Part shown: piece by piece, positions 38,979-51,012 of the stretch
How the letters are laid out: every line of letters begins with the position of its first letter
Numbering within the stretch: position 1 is the stretch's first letter
Source of the DNA: Streptomyces soli
Lineage (GTDB): Bacteria > Actinomycetota > Actinomycetes > Streptomycetales > Streptomycetaceae
NCBI RefSeq assembly: GCF_003999195.1
Contig: NZ_RJVR01000240.1
Span: forward strand, 1 to 64,000
Length of the DNA: 64,000 bases
Reading direction: 5' to 3'
Notes under the pieces: generated by a model
Seen by the model: the letters and a program-made list of their open reading frames with translations, nothing else
Databases searched by the model: none
What the model was told of the DNA's origin: nothing
Program-made: the position numbers and the translations under genes

Positions 38979-39031
38979 GGTGGGCTCCGTAGGGGCGCTA
39001 CAGGTGGTGCCTTCGACGTTACCCGACCCGA

Positions 39032-40192
39032 CTAGCCGCGCGGCCAGAGCGCGGGGTCCGGTTCGAAGCGGACGGTCAACGCGCCGTCCCTCAGAGCGGC
39101 GCCCGCGACGGTGCAGCGGCGCAGCGCGGAGGGCAGCGGCAGGATGCGCCGGAAGCCCTCGGCGTCGACGACGAGTTCGTCGCCGCGGCGGATCAGGTCC
39201 AGCCGGTCGCGGGTGGCGCCGGGCAGCGGGAGCCGCCAGAGGAAGTGGCCCTCGGCGGCGAGCCGGTCCTTGACGGTCCAGGGCTTGCCGTGTACCCCGG
39301 CGGGCCCCGGCGCGGGGGCGGCCAGCAGCACCAGGTCGCCCGCGCCGAGCGGCTCACGCCCGAGGTGGGGCACCTCGTGGACGGGAAGGCCGGTCACCTC
39401 GGCGCGCAGGGCCCGCAGTTCCTTGTGCTGCTGCGCGGAGAGTTCGGCCAGCCAGGGGTCCGGAGAGCCGCTCGGCAGCAGCCGGTTGGCGACCACGGCC
39501 TCCAGGCGGAGGCCGTACAGGGCGAGTCCGGTGCGGGCCTGCCGGACGGCCTCGGCGGCGTGGGCGCCGGGGTCCACGACCAGCCGTACGGTGGTCCCGG
39601 CGTCCTCGATCACCGCCTGGGCGGCGGCCAGTTCCACATCCACCCGCGATACGGCCTCGTACGCCCGCTCCCCCGGCATCGGTACGCCCGCGAGCTGCGC
39701 GAGCACCGGCCGCAGGGCCCGCGCCGCCTGCCGCTCGGCCGGTAGGAGCCGGCTGAGGTAGCGGCGCAGCTGCTCGGGCAGCGCCAGGACGGCGAGCGCG
39801 GCATGGACGGGCGGCAGGTCGACGACGACGGTGTCCCAGGCCCGGCCACCGGAGTCCGAGCCGGCCAGGGACGCGTCGCGCAGCGCCCGCAGCAGGGCCA
39901 ATGCGTCGGCGCCGGGGAGTTCGGTGAGCTCCTCCGGGTCGAGCGGCGTGGCCCCCAACAGGTCGAGCACGGAGCCGAGCCGCCCCTGTACCTCCAGCGC
40001 GTCGGCCCGGAAGGAGGCCGCCGGGTCGATACGGGCGACGTCGACCCCCGGCAGGGTGCGCGGGAAGACGCCGCTCCGGTCGGCGGAGATCAGCTGGACG
40101 CGGTGGCCCCGCGCGGCCTCGGCCACCGCTGTCGCGGCGGCGACGGTCGTACGGCCGGAGCCGCCGGGACCTGTGACGAGAAGGGTCCGCAC
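39032..40192 (-). CDS. ArsA-family (Get3-like) ATPase
   Basis: 386 aa. GTG 40192 is two bases past the SRPBCC stop; a longer frame to 40231 overlaps that gene. Deviant Walker A is LVTGPGGSGRTTVAAATAVA, Walker B VVVDLPP, with a C-terminal half including VVANRLLPSGS and PHLGREPLGAGDL. ArsA-like ATPases in actinobacteria lack arsenite operon partners; here the neighbour is an SRPBCC protein, a recurrent pairing. Role unknown; no arsenite pump is nearby. Confidence 0.83.
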   Translation of the reverse strand: MRTLLVTGPGGSGRTTVAAATAVAEAARGHRVQLISADRSGVFPRTLPGVDVARIDPAASFRADALEVQGRLGSVLDLLGATPLDPEELTELPGADALALLRALRDASLAGSDSGGRAWDTVVVDLPPVHAALAVLALPEQLRRYLSRLLPAERQAARALRPVLAQLAGVPMPGERAYEAVSRVDVELAAAQAVIEDAGTTVRLVVDPGAHAAEAVRQARTGLALYGLRLEAVVANRLLPSGSPDPWLAELSAQQHKELRALRAEVTGLPVHEVPHLGREPLGAGDLVLLAAPAPGPAGVHGKPWTVKDRLAAEGHFLWRLPLPGATRDRLDLIRRGDELVVDAEGFRRILPLPSALRRCTVAGAALRDGALTVRFEPDPALWPRG

Positions 40193-40193
40193 C

Positions 40194-40655
40194 TCAGGCC
40201 TGGGGCGCGGCGGAGTCGCCGGACTCGACACGCTTCTTCAGCCCCGCCAGCGCGCGGTCGATGATGACCTTCTCCGCCTTGCGCTTGATCATCCCGAGCA
40301 TGGGGATCTTCACGTCGACGGTGAGCTGGTAGGTCACCTCGGTGCGCTTGCCGGCGTCGACCGGCGCAAGCGTGTAGGAGCCGTCCAGGGTGCGCAGCAT
40401 CTGGGACTTGACCAGCGACCAGCTGACCTCGTTGTCGCTGATCCAGGTGTAGCCGAGGGTGTGGTCGTCCTTGATCGCGCCCGCGTCCAGCAGCAGCCGG
40501 ACCTGCTCGGCACGGCCCTGGTCGTCGGCGGAAAGGATCTCCGCCTCCTTCACCTCGCCGGTCCACTCGGGGTACCGCTCGAAGTCGGAGATGACCCCCA
40601 TGACGTCGGCCGGGGCCGCGTCGATCGTGATGCTCGACTTGGTGTGTTCCGCCAT
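40194..40655 (-). CDS. SRPBCC (START-like) family protein
   Basis: 153 aa from ATG 40655 (MAEHTKSSITIDAAPADVM), with GGAGGGG upstream. Typical cyclase/dehydrase-type hydrophobic-ligand fold: VISDFERYPEWTGEVKEAEI, VSWSLVKSQMLRTLDGSYTL and IIDRALAGLKKRVES. Members bind lipids or polyketides; here it pairs with the ArsA-like ATPase whose start abuts its stop. Confidence 0.88.
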   Translation of the reverse strand: MAEHTKSSITIDAAPADVMGVISDFERYPEWTGEVKEAEILSADDQGRAEQVRLLLDAGAIKDDHTLGYTWISDNEVSWSLVKSQMLRTLDGSYTLAPVDAGKRTEVTYQLTVDVKIPMLGMIKRKAEKVIIDRALAGLKKRVESGDSAAPQA

Positions 40656-40764
40656 CGCCGTGGCCCCTCCGGGACTTCGCATGAATGGAGTCATGAATGG
40701 AGTCATGAGTGTGTTGCTGCAGGCTACCGCGTACGTCCCGCACACAGGACGGCCGGGGCGAAGG

Positions 40765-41526
40765 TCACCACTCCAGCACCCACGGCGTACGGGTGGCGTT
40801 GAAGTGCCCCACGTTGACGCACTCGGTGGTCCCGATCCGCATGCGCCGCTCCAGCGGCTGATGGACGTGACCGAAGAGGGAGTATTTGGGGCGCGTCTCG
40901 TTGATCGCGTCGAGCAGCGCCTCGCTGCCGCGCTCGAAGCGCCGGGCGACGGTGTCGTAGCAGAGCTCCGGCACGGCGGGCGGGATGTGCGAGCAGAGCA
41001 CATCGACCGGGCCGAGGGCGGCGACCTTCGCCGCGTACGTCTCGTCGTCGACCTCGTACGGCGTGCGGTACGGGGTCCGCAGGCCGCCGCCGACGAACCC
41101 GAAGACCAGGCCGCCGATCTCCGCCGTCGTGCCGTCCAGGACGGCGGTGCCGGGGCGCGCGTACTCGGGCCAGAGCAACGGAATGTCGACATTGCCGTAG
41201 GTGGCGTACGTAGGCGTGGGGAAGGCCGCGAAGAGTTCGGCGTACTGGCTGCGTACTGCGCTCTCGATGGCGGTGCGGCGGTCGAGACCGGCCCAGAGCT
41301 CGTTGTCCAGCGCGCGGGCCTCGTCGAACCGCTTGGCGGTACGCAGGGCGACCATGCGGGTGGCGTTCTCGGCGCCGAAGAGATCGGGGAAGATCCCGCG
41401 CGAGTGGTCGGCGTAGTCCAGGAAAAGGATGAGGTCGCCGAGACAGACCAGGGCGTCGGCGCCTTCGCCCGCCTTCCCGAGGGCGTCGGCCGCACCGTGG
41501 ACATCGCTGACGACATGGACCCGCAT
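40765..41526 (-). CDS. Metallophosphoesterase
   Basis: 253 aa from ATG 41526 (MRVHVVSDVHGAA). Calcineurin-like metal ligands: Asp and His in VSDVHG, Asp in VCLGDLILF, Asn in TYGNVDIPLLW, His in CSHIPPAVP and GHVHQPLERR. Acts on phosphodiester or phosphomonoester substrates; not identifiable more closely. Divergent from fadD, with a 242-bp gap (41527-41768) in which I see no specific element. Confidence 0.88.
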   Translation of the reverse strand: MRVHVVSDVHGAADALGKAGEGADALVCLGDLILFLDYADHSRGIFPDLFGAENATRMVALRTAKRFDEARALDNELWAGLDRRTAIESAVRSQYAELFAAFPTPTYATYGNVDIPLLWPEYARPGTAVLDGTTAEIGGLVFGFVGGGLRTPYRTPYEVDDETYAAKVAALGPVDVLCSHIPPAVPELCYDTVARRFERGSEALLDAINETRPKYSLFGHVHQPLERRMRIGTTECVNVGHFNATRTPWVLEW

Positions 41527-41768
41527 GCCGATCACCCTAATCCCTCGTTACCTGCGGGTCACCGGCCGTCTCGATTACCCTTCGGTGAGCAGTTCAGGGC
41601 TTCGTGTCGGTCATGTGACACACAAAACATCTACACGGCGCCTCTATCGCGAGTGCTTTACCGATGGGTAACGTCCGGTCAGTCCGATCCACGCCTTGAC
41701 CACGTATGTGGCAGGAGCCGGTGGACAGCAGCCAGTACCGCCGCCGGCGCCGATGAGGAGCAGCAGTC

Positions 41769-45320
<3,552 letters not shown>

Positions 45321-45432
45321 CGCGGCCGAGATTACCGGCCGGACCCCGACACGGAACCCCGAGCCCCTAAACGCTGTCCTCATCAGTGAGCGGCATCATG
45401 CATCATCACTTCAGAGGACGAGGGAGACAGGG

Positions 45433-46698
45433 GTGCACATGGCAGGCGCGGGCGGCAGGCTGATCCCCATCGGGGTCTGGATGGCCACCCGGTGCTTGTT
45501 GCTGCTGATGGTCTTCAAGGTGATCACCATCTCGCCGCTCGACGTCACCTCCGACGTCACCTTGATCTACCACGGCTGGTACGACGTCCTGAAGAGCGGC
45601 AGCTTCCCCCTCAACGACGTGACCTGGCAGTATCCGCCGGCCGCCGCCCTCGCCATCCTCTCCCCCGGCCTGCTGCCCTTCCTCGACTACACCACCGCCT
45701 TCATCTGGCTGTGCTGCGCCGCCGACGCCGTGGCCTTCGCCATGCTGCTGCGGGCCGGGCGGCAGGGCGGCGGCCGCCGCATGCTCGGCGCGTGGGTGTG
45801 GATCGCGGGGGTGCCGCTGCTCGGCCCCACCGCGTACGCCCGTTACGACGTGATGGTCACCGCCGTCGCCATCGCCTCCCTGCTGGCCCTCGCCCGGCGG
45901 CCCCGCGTCTCCGGCGCGCTCGCCGCCTTCGGCGCGATGCTCAAGGTGTGGCCGGCGCTGCTGCTCATCGGCACCCCCCGCGACCGCTCCCGCCGCGTCT
46001 GGGGCACAGCGATCGGCACCGTAGCCGTGATCGGCCTGCTCTTCCACGCCGTCATGCCCGGCGCCTTCTCCTTCCTGACCTTCCAGGGCGGCCGGGGCAC
46101 CGAGGTGGAGTCCGTCGGCTCGCTGGTCTTCCACTACGCCCGGCATCACGGCTGGCACGGCGAGGTCCGGCTCAACTACGGCTCGGTCGAGTTCCTCGGC
46201 CCGTACGTGGACGTCGTCAGCCGGGTCGCGCTCGGGCTGGCCGCCGTCGCCCTGGGGTGGCTGGTGCTGTGGCGGCTCATGGCCCGTACGTTCACGGCGG
46301 CCACGCCTTTCGACGCGGCATTCACCGCCGTCCTGCTCTTCACCACCACCAGCCGGGTGATCAGCCCCCAGTACATGATCTGGCTGGTCGGCCTCGCCGC
46401 CGCCTGCATGACCCTGCGGGCGAGCGTGATGGCCCTGCCCGCCGCGCTGATCCTCCTGGCGACCGGCGTGACCTTCTACGAGTTCCCCGCCCACTTCCAG
46501 GACGTCGTGGTCAGCGACCACCGCGGCGTCGCCCTGCTGGTGCTGCGCAACGGCCTGCTGATCGTCGCCTCGCTCATCGCCTGCCGCAGACTGTGGGTGG
46601 CGGCGGTGCGCACTTCGCCAGAGGAAGCGGCGTCGGCCGTTCAGGAGGACGGGACCGAAGCCCCGGAGCCGGCGAGCGAGCGGCTGCTCAGCTGGTGA
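45433..46698 (+). CDS. GT87-type (DUF2029) polyprenol-mannose-dependent mannosyltransferase
   Basis: 421 aa from GTG 45433 (AGGGAG upstream); ATG 45439 also fits. About ten membrane helices, with DVTSDVTLIYHGWYDVLKSG (acidic motif in the first outside loop), WQYPPAAALAILSPGLLPFL, AYARYDVMVTAVAIASLLAL and TTSRVISPQYMIWLVGL, as in GT-C mannosyltransferases of the DUF2029 family. Probably adds mannose to lipids or proteins outside the cell; paired in position with the PimB-like enzyme. Confidence 0.87.
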   Translation: MHMAGAGGRLIPIGVWMATRCLLLLMVFKVITISPLDVTSDVTLIYHGWYDVLKSGSFPLNDVTWQYPPAAALAILSPGLLPFLDYTTAFIWLCCAADAVAFAMLLRAGRQGGGRRMLGAWVWIAGVPLLGPTAYARYDVMVTAVAIASLLALARRPRVSGALAAFGAMLKVWPALLLIGTPRDRSRRVWGTAIGTVAVIGLLFHAVMPGAFSFLTFQGGRGTEVESVGSLVFHYARHHGWHGEVRLNYGSVEFLGPYVDVVSRVALGLAAVALGWLVLWRLMARTFTAATPFDAAFTAVLLFTTTSRVISPQYMIWLVGLAAACMTLRASVMALPAALILLATGVTFYEFPAHFQDVVVSDHRGVALLVLRNGLLIVASLIACRRLWVAAVRTSPEEAASAVQEDGTEAPEPASERLLSW

Positions 46699-47290
46699 CA
46701 CCGGCATACGAAGAGCCCCAGCACCGCCGCGCACTGCAGCCCGGCGCTCAGCGTCAGCGCCAGCGCGATCCCGGCCAGACCGAGGCCTGACAGCGCGTAC
46801 GCGAACGGCAGTTGGACCGCCGTCCCGACGACGGTGACCCTCGCCAGCGCAGGGCTGCCGCCGCTGCCCTGGAAGACCCCGCCCAGCGCGATGTAGCAGG
46901 CCAGCAGCACCAGGTAGCCGGCCAGGCAGCGCAGGAACTCCGCCGCCTGCGCCGCGACCACCGGCCCGGCGCCGAACGCCGCCATCAGGTACGGCGCGGT
47001 GGCCGGCAGCGTCAGGGCCGCCGCCAGCCCGATCGCCCCGCCGGTCAGTACGGCCTGCCGCCCGATCGCCGCGCGCTCCGTGTCGTGGCCCGCGCCGAGG
47101 CGGGTGGCGGTGTGGATGGCGGCGGCCTGCCGAATCGCGTAGAAGGCCATCGTGGCCACGTACGTCGCCTTGGTCGCGATCCCGTACGCCGCGACCGAGG
47201 CGACCCCGAGCCGGGCCACGATCGCCACCATTGCGAGCGAGCGAGCCCGCCATCCGGACCAGGAAGTCCGCCGACATCGGCAGCCCCACG
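46641..47290 (-). pseudogene. MATE-family transporter remnant with 4-bp slippage frameshift
   Basis: Only the second half of a MATE/DinF multidrug transporter is left (RLGVASVAAYGIATKATYVA, RQAVLTGGAIGLAAALTLPA, ALGGVFQGSGGSP). Upstream GLPMSADFLVRMAGSLA continues the family sequence but in another frame: the minus strand has CTCGCTCGCTCGC at 47233-47246, and removing one CTCG joins MAGSLA to MVAIVARLGV perfectly. The N-terminal half and start are gone. The tail overlaps the GT87 gene end by 58 bp. Confidence 0.83.
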
Positions 47291-47407
47291 CGTGCTCGTG
47301 CGGCGCAGCGCCGCGAGCGTCGGCTCCGCGTGGCGGGCCCGCGCGGCCTCCCGGAGAGCAAGAAGTGGAAGGTGCTTCGAGGAGCGTCGGCGGGGCCATC
47401 GCCGAGC

Positions 47408-48541
47408 TCACGCCGTGACGGCGTGCCTCCGCGCGGCGGCGATGCGCTGGACCGCGGTCGGGTGGGTGCCGAAGAGCAGGTGGAGCAGCCGGGGCGGCGA
47501 GGGGTCGCCCACGTTGGCGACGGTGATGCGGCGCTGCATGGCGATGAAGTGGGCGGGGTCATCGGTGAGTTCGAGCGCGTGGGCGTCGGCGCGGCGCTCG
47601 ATGCGGCGACTGACGGCGCAGCCGAAGGGACCGGCGATGGCGGAGCCGACGGCGGCCACCGCGGCCAGGAGCCACACGGAGCGCGGGTCGGAGAAGTGGT
47701 CGACGCCGGCGGCGCCCAGCAGCGGCCGCCAGGAGACAACGGCGGCCAGGACGCACACGCCGACCGCCGCGCCGACCGCCCCCAGCACCGTCCCGCGCAA
47801 CACGTCGCGGTGCTTGACGTGACCCAGTTCATGGGCGACGACCAGCTCGACCTCGCGCGGCTCGGCCGTGGTGAGCAGCGTGTCGTAGGCGACGATGCGC
47901 CGGGTCCGCCCGAAACCGGAGACGTACGCGTTGAGGGCGGTCGTACGCCGCGAGGCGTCTGCGACCAATACCTCCCGCACCCGGACCCGGTCCCGCTCGG
48001 CCAGAGCCAGCAGCGCGTCCCGCAGGGGGCCCGGCTCCATGGGGGTGAAGCGGTTGAAGAGCGGCTCCAGGAGGACCGGCGCCAGCCAGGACAGCACGAC
48101 GGCCGCCACGGCTGCGCCGAGCGCCGCCCAGGCCCACCACCACCACCGGCCGGTCCCCGCGAGCGCGTAGACGCCGTACAGGGCCCCCAGGAGCAGCGGC
48201 ACGGACACGAGCAGCCCCCGCAGCACATCGAGGACCCAGCCGGCCCACCCCTGGGTGACGAGGCCGAAGCGGGCCCGTACGACCCGCACCCACGCGGAGA
48301 AGGGCAGCAAGAGGAGCGTACGGAGCACCACGAGCGACAGGCCGCCGGCGAGGATCCTCGCGGCCCAGCCGTCGCCGAACAGGCCGGCCAGCCAGGCGCC
48401 GCCGGGCGTCAGGCCGAGGACGAGCAGCAGGGCGAGCCCGGCCAGCCGGCCGCCGATGGCGGCGGGGAGCTGGGCGCGGCGCAGGGCCCGGCCGCGGGCG
48501 ACCTGCTCGGGGGTGAAGTCTTCGGCGACTTCGGAGGTCAT
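47408..48541 (-). CDS. M48 family (Ste24/CAAX-type) membrane metalloprotease
   Basis: 377 aa from ATG 48541 with GGGAGT upstream; overlaps the lipoprotein gene stop as ATGA. Membrane helices at about 30-120 and 145-170, the zinc motif HELGH in ELVVAHELGHVKHRDVL, the third ligand in RRIERRADAHALELTDDP, and FGTHPTAVQRIAAARRH near the C-terminus. Bacterial members degrade or mature membrane proteins. The track of this frame upstream to 49732 is a shadow of the lipoprotein gene. Confidence 0.91.
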   Translation of the reverse strand: MTSEVAEDFTPEQVARGRALRRAQLPAAIGGRLAGLALLLVLGLTPGGAWLAGLFGDGWAARILAGGLSLVVLRTLLLLPFSAWVRVVRARFGLVTQGWAGWVLDVLRGLLVSVPLLLGALYGVYALAGTGRWWWWAWAALGAAVAAVVLSWLAPVLLEPLFNRFTPMEPGPLRDALLALAERDRVRVREVLVADASRRTTALNAYVSGFGRTRRIVAYDTLLTTAEPREVELVVAHELGHVKHRDVLRGTVLGAVGAAVGVCVLAAVVSWRPLLGAAGVDHFSDPRSVWLLAAVAAVGSAIAGPFGCAVSRRIERRADAHALELTDDPAHFIAMQRRITVANVGDPSPPRLLHLLFGTHPTAVQRIAAARRHAVTA

Positions 48542-49695
48542 GCCAACTCCCGCTGTACGTAGGCGCGCCAGCGCGCGGTGAAGTCGTCGAGGCCGATACC
48601 CAGTGTGCTCCGCATGGCGGCATCGGTCCCCGCGCCGGCGCCGACCGCCCGGTACAGGGCCACCAGCTTGCCGGCGCCCCAGTCGGCCTCGACCATGCGG
48701 CAGGCCAGCCAGCCGCCCTCGTAGGCCTGGGCGAGGCCGGTGGCGGTGGTGCCGAAGTCCGCGTTCGCCGGGAGTGTTCGCGGGGTGCGGCCGGCCGCGA
48801 CGTCGCGGGCCAGCTCGGGGGCGACCTGCCGGGCGGTGCGGCCGGTGCCGAGGTAACCGACCCAGTCCGCGAAGCCTTCGGAGAGCCAGAGCGGGGTGCC
48901 GGAGTTCGTCGCGGCGCGCGTGGCGACGTGCGTGGTCTCGTGGGTGAGGACGACCCGCCGGCCCAGCCCCGAAAGCTCGCCGAAGGCCTCGGGGTTGACC
49001 ATGACCCGGTCGGCCGGGACCGAGGCCGAGGACCCCCGCAGCTCCGCCGTCGTAACGGCGGCGATGCCCTCGTAGGCCGTCGGCGAGGCGTCCAGCAGCG
49101 CGGCCATGTCCCGCAGCGAGCCCGGCACCTCCACCACGACCCGCCGCGCCCACCCGTTGCCCCAGACCCCGCTCACCGTTGCCACCGCGCGGTCCACATC
49201 GGCCGCGTACGCCTGCAGGGAGGCCTGCGACGCCCCGACCCCCAGCACCAGGCTGTGCGTGCCCCGGGCGACCCGCAGGGTGCCCTGGTCCCACAGCTCC
49301 GCCGGGGAGCTGCTTGCGATGTCCCAGCGGCTGCCGTCGGGGGCGAGGGTGAGCGCCAGCGCGGAGGTGACCGGGGCGGAGTCGTAGCCCGTGAGCCGGT
49401 AGCTCAGCTGAACCTTCGCCGTCGTGCCGGTGCGCCGTACGAGCCGGTACGACCACGACGCGAGCGGCAGCCGCGCCAGATTCCGGTACACCGTCCGCTG
49501 CGCGGCGCGCTGCGCGGGCGCGACATCGGCCAGGTAGGCGCCCTCGTCGTGCTTCAGCACGGCCGCGGCGTGCCGGTTCAGCATCCGCTGGGGGTCTTCC
49601 CGTACGGTCCCGCCACCGCCGCCGCACCCGGCGAGCAGAGCGGCCGGAACCGCCACACAGCACAGCAGCGCGGCGGCCCTCGTACGTACTCCCAT
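48538..49695 (-). CDS. Lipoprotein with gluzincin-like HExxH motif
   Basis: 385 aa. Signal peptide with lipobox (AVPAALLAGC, Cys24) followed by a Gly stretch: exported lipoprotein. The C-terminal half holds VVLTHETTHVAT (HExxH, zinc ligands) and WLSEGFADWVGYLGTGR with the downstream Glu, the pattern of M1/M61-like gluzincins. The N-terminal ~180 residues look like a NTF2-like or substrate domain (DVAPAQRAAQRTVYRNLARL). Translationally coupled to the M48 protease, so two metalloproteases, one outside and one in the membrane, are made together. Confidence 0.82.
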   Translation of the reverse strand: MGVRTRAAALLCCVAVPAALLAGCGGGGGTVREDPQRMLNRHAAAVLKHDEGAYLADVAPAQRAAQRTVYRNLARLPLASWSYRLVRRTGTTAKVQLSYRLTGYDSAPVTSALALTLAPDGSRWDIASSSPAELWDQGTLRVARGTHSLVLGVGASQASLQAYAADVDRAVATVSGVWGNGWARRVVVEVPGSLRDMAALLDASPTAYEGIAAVTTAELRGSSASVPADRVMVNPEAFGELSGLGRRVVLTHETTHVATRAATNSGTPLWLSEGFADWVGYLGTGRTARQVAPELARDVAAGRTPRTLPANADFGTTATGLAQAYEGGWLACRMVEADWGAGKLVALYRAVGAGAGTDAAMRSTLGIGLDDFTARWRAYVQRELA

Positions 49696-49750
49696 GCCGC
49701 CGATCGTAGTTAGGCCCTGTCAGGGCGATCACGAACGGCCCCTTCGCCGC

Positions 49751-49812
49751 TCCCCCAGCCTGGCGGCTGGGTGGGGTCCCCCGGCCGAAGGCTGGTGGAG
49801 AGTACCCCCAGC
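49751..49812. repeat. Dispersed composite repeat, copy D (short)
   Basis: TCCCCCAGCCTGGCGGCTGG, then GGGGTCCCCCGGCCGAAGGC and TGGTGGAGAGTACCCCCA: the core hairpin modules without the outer GACTCCGTC arms. It lies between the lipoprotein gene start and the end of the first NlpC/P60 gene. Confidence 0.72.
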
Positions 49813-49821
49813 GCCTTGGGC

Positions 49822-50874
49822 CTAAGGCCGGGTGACCGCCGAGATCGGCATCATCCCGATCGGGTCATAGCGGACCCGCGCGCCGGGGTAGGGGGCGTGG
49901 ACGACCTGGCCGCCGCCGACGTACATGCCGACGTGGCTGGCGTCCCCCCGGTAGATGACCAGGTCGCCGGGCCTGGCCTGGTCGAGCGGCACCTGCTGCC
50001 CGGCGTGCATCTGGGCCTGCGAGGTACGCGGCAGCGCGATGCCGGCGTGCCGGTACGACCAGACCATGAGTCCGGAGCAGTCGAAGGCGCCCGGGCCGGT
50101 CGAGCCCCAGGCGTAGGGCGCGCCAACGGCGGCCCGGGCGGCGGCGACGGCCATCGCGGCGCGGCCGGAAGCGGGTCCGAAGTCGGGCAGGTGCAGGTCC
50201 ATGCTGCGGCCGGCCCGCGAGGCCCGGTCCTGGAGGCGGGCGGCGAGGTCGGCCCGCTGGGCGGCGGAGAGGGAGTTGACGAGCCGCTGCGCGATGGCGA
50301 GTTTGCTCTGCACGACGCGCTTGCGGGCGTTGAGGTCCTGCCGTGTGCGGTCCAGCTCGTCGAGCTTCAGCATGGCCGCGGAGCGCTTCTGGTTCAGCCC
50401 GCGCTGCGCGTCCTTGAACTCCGCCAGTTGCTCGGCCTGGCGGGTACCGATGCGGTCGAGCGCGGCCGCCTTGTCCAGGTAGTCCTCCGGGTCGGCCGAC
50501 AGCATCAGCGCCAGCGTGGGGTCGACCCCGCCGCTGCGGTACTGGGCGCCCGCGAGTGTGCCGAGCCCGGCCCGCATCCGGTTGACCCGCTCCTGGCCGC
50601 GCGCGGCCTCGTCCTGCAGCGTGCTCACCTCGCGGCGCAGCCGCTTGGAGCGGTCCTGGGCCGCGTTGTAGCGCTCGATGGCCTGCTCCGCCTGCTCGTA
50701 AAGCCGGTCGACCCGGCCGGCGACATCGGTCGGCGTGTCCGCGGGCTGCGCCACCGCCATGGGTGCGGCGGCGGCCCCTGCCACTGCCGCGGTCGCCGCG
50801 GCGGCTGCCGAAAGGGCCGTGACGCGGGTGGTACGGGCGAGGCCCGGCTGCGAGGTGCGTCGATGGGATGCCAC
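49822..50874 (-). CDS. Secreted NlpC/P60 peptidoglycan hydrolase 1
   Basis: 350 aa. Signal peptide (TRVTALSAAAAATAAVAGAA), coiled-coil 50-210 with many Arg/Gln/Glu heptads (RLYEQAEQAIERYNAAQDRS), then NlpC/P60 domain: catalytic Cys in GAFDCSGLMVWSYRHAG, His in DASHVGMYVGGG, third polar residue in VVHAPYPG. Cleaves D-Glu-gamma-DAP type bonds. Same architecture as the next gene (51013), about 140 bp away, so a tandem pair; this copy has no riboswitch before it. Confidence 0.92.
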   Translation of the reverse strand: MASHRRTSQPGLARTTRVTALSAAAAATAAVAGAAAAPMAVAQPADTPTDVAGRVDRLYEQAEQAIERYNAAQDRSKRLRREVSTLQDEAARGQERVNRMRAGLGTLAGAQYRSGGVDPTLALMLSADPEDYLDKAAALDRIGTRQAEQLAEFKDAQRGLNQKRSAAMLKLDELDRTRQDLNARKRVVQSKLAIAQRLVNSLSAAQRADLAARLQDRASRAGRSMDLHLPDFGPASGRAAMAVAAARAAVGAPYAWGSTGPGAFDCSGLMVWSYRHAGIALPRTSQAQMHAGQQVPLDQARPGDLVIYRGDASHVGMYVGGGQVVHAPYPGARVRYDPIGMMPISAVTRP

Positions 50875-51012
50875 GGGCGCTGACAGTAGTCAGCCGCGTA
50901 CGGCGAGTTCAAAGATTCTCAACCACGCAGGCGGCGCACGTCCGCCCTCTTCCCCAGGTCAACCGCGCTCCGGGCACAGCCCGTCATCACCCGAACGGGC
51001 TCCACGGCTGCG

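Noticed and set aside
39032-40192. Arsenite pump ATPase ArsA
   Set aside because: No arsB, arsR or arsC nearby, and the pairing with an SRPBCC gene is typical of another actinobacterial ArsA-like group.
45406-48228. 940-codon minus-strand open frame
   Set aside because: It runs across the GT87 gene, MATE relic and M48 gene on different frames. Only the short GLPMSADFLV stretch is meaningful and belongs to the MATE remnant.
50875-51012. Second c-di-AMP riboswitch before the first NlpC/P60 gene
   Set aside because: The gap is 138 bp and shows none of the GGGGAACCA, GGGGTGAATC or GGTAGGCGG blocks.
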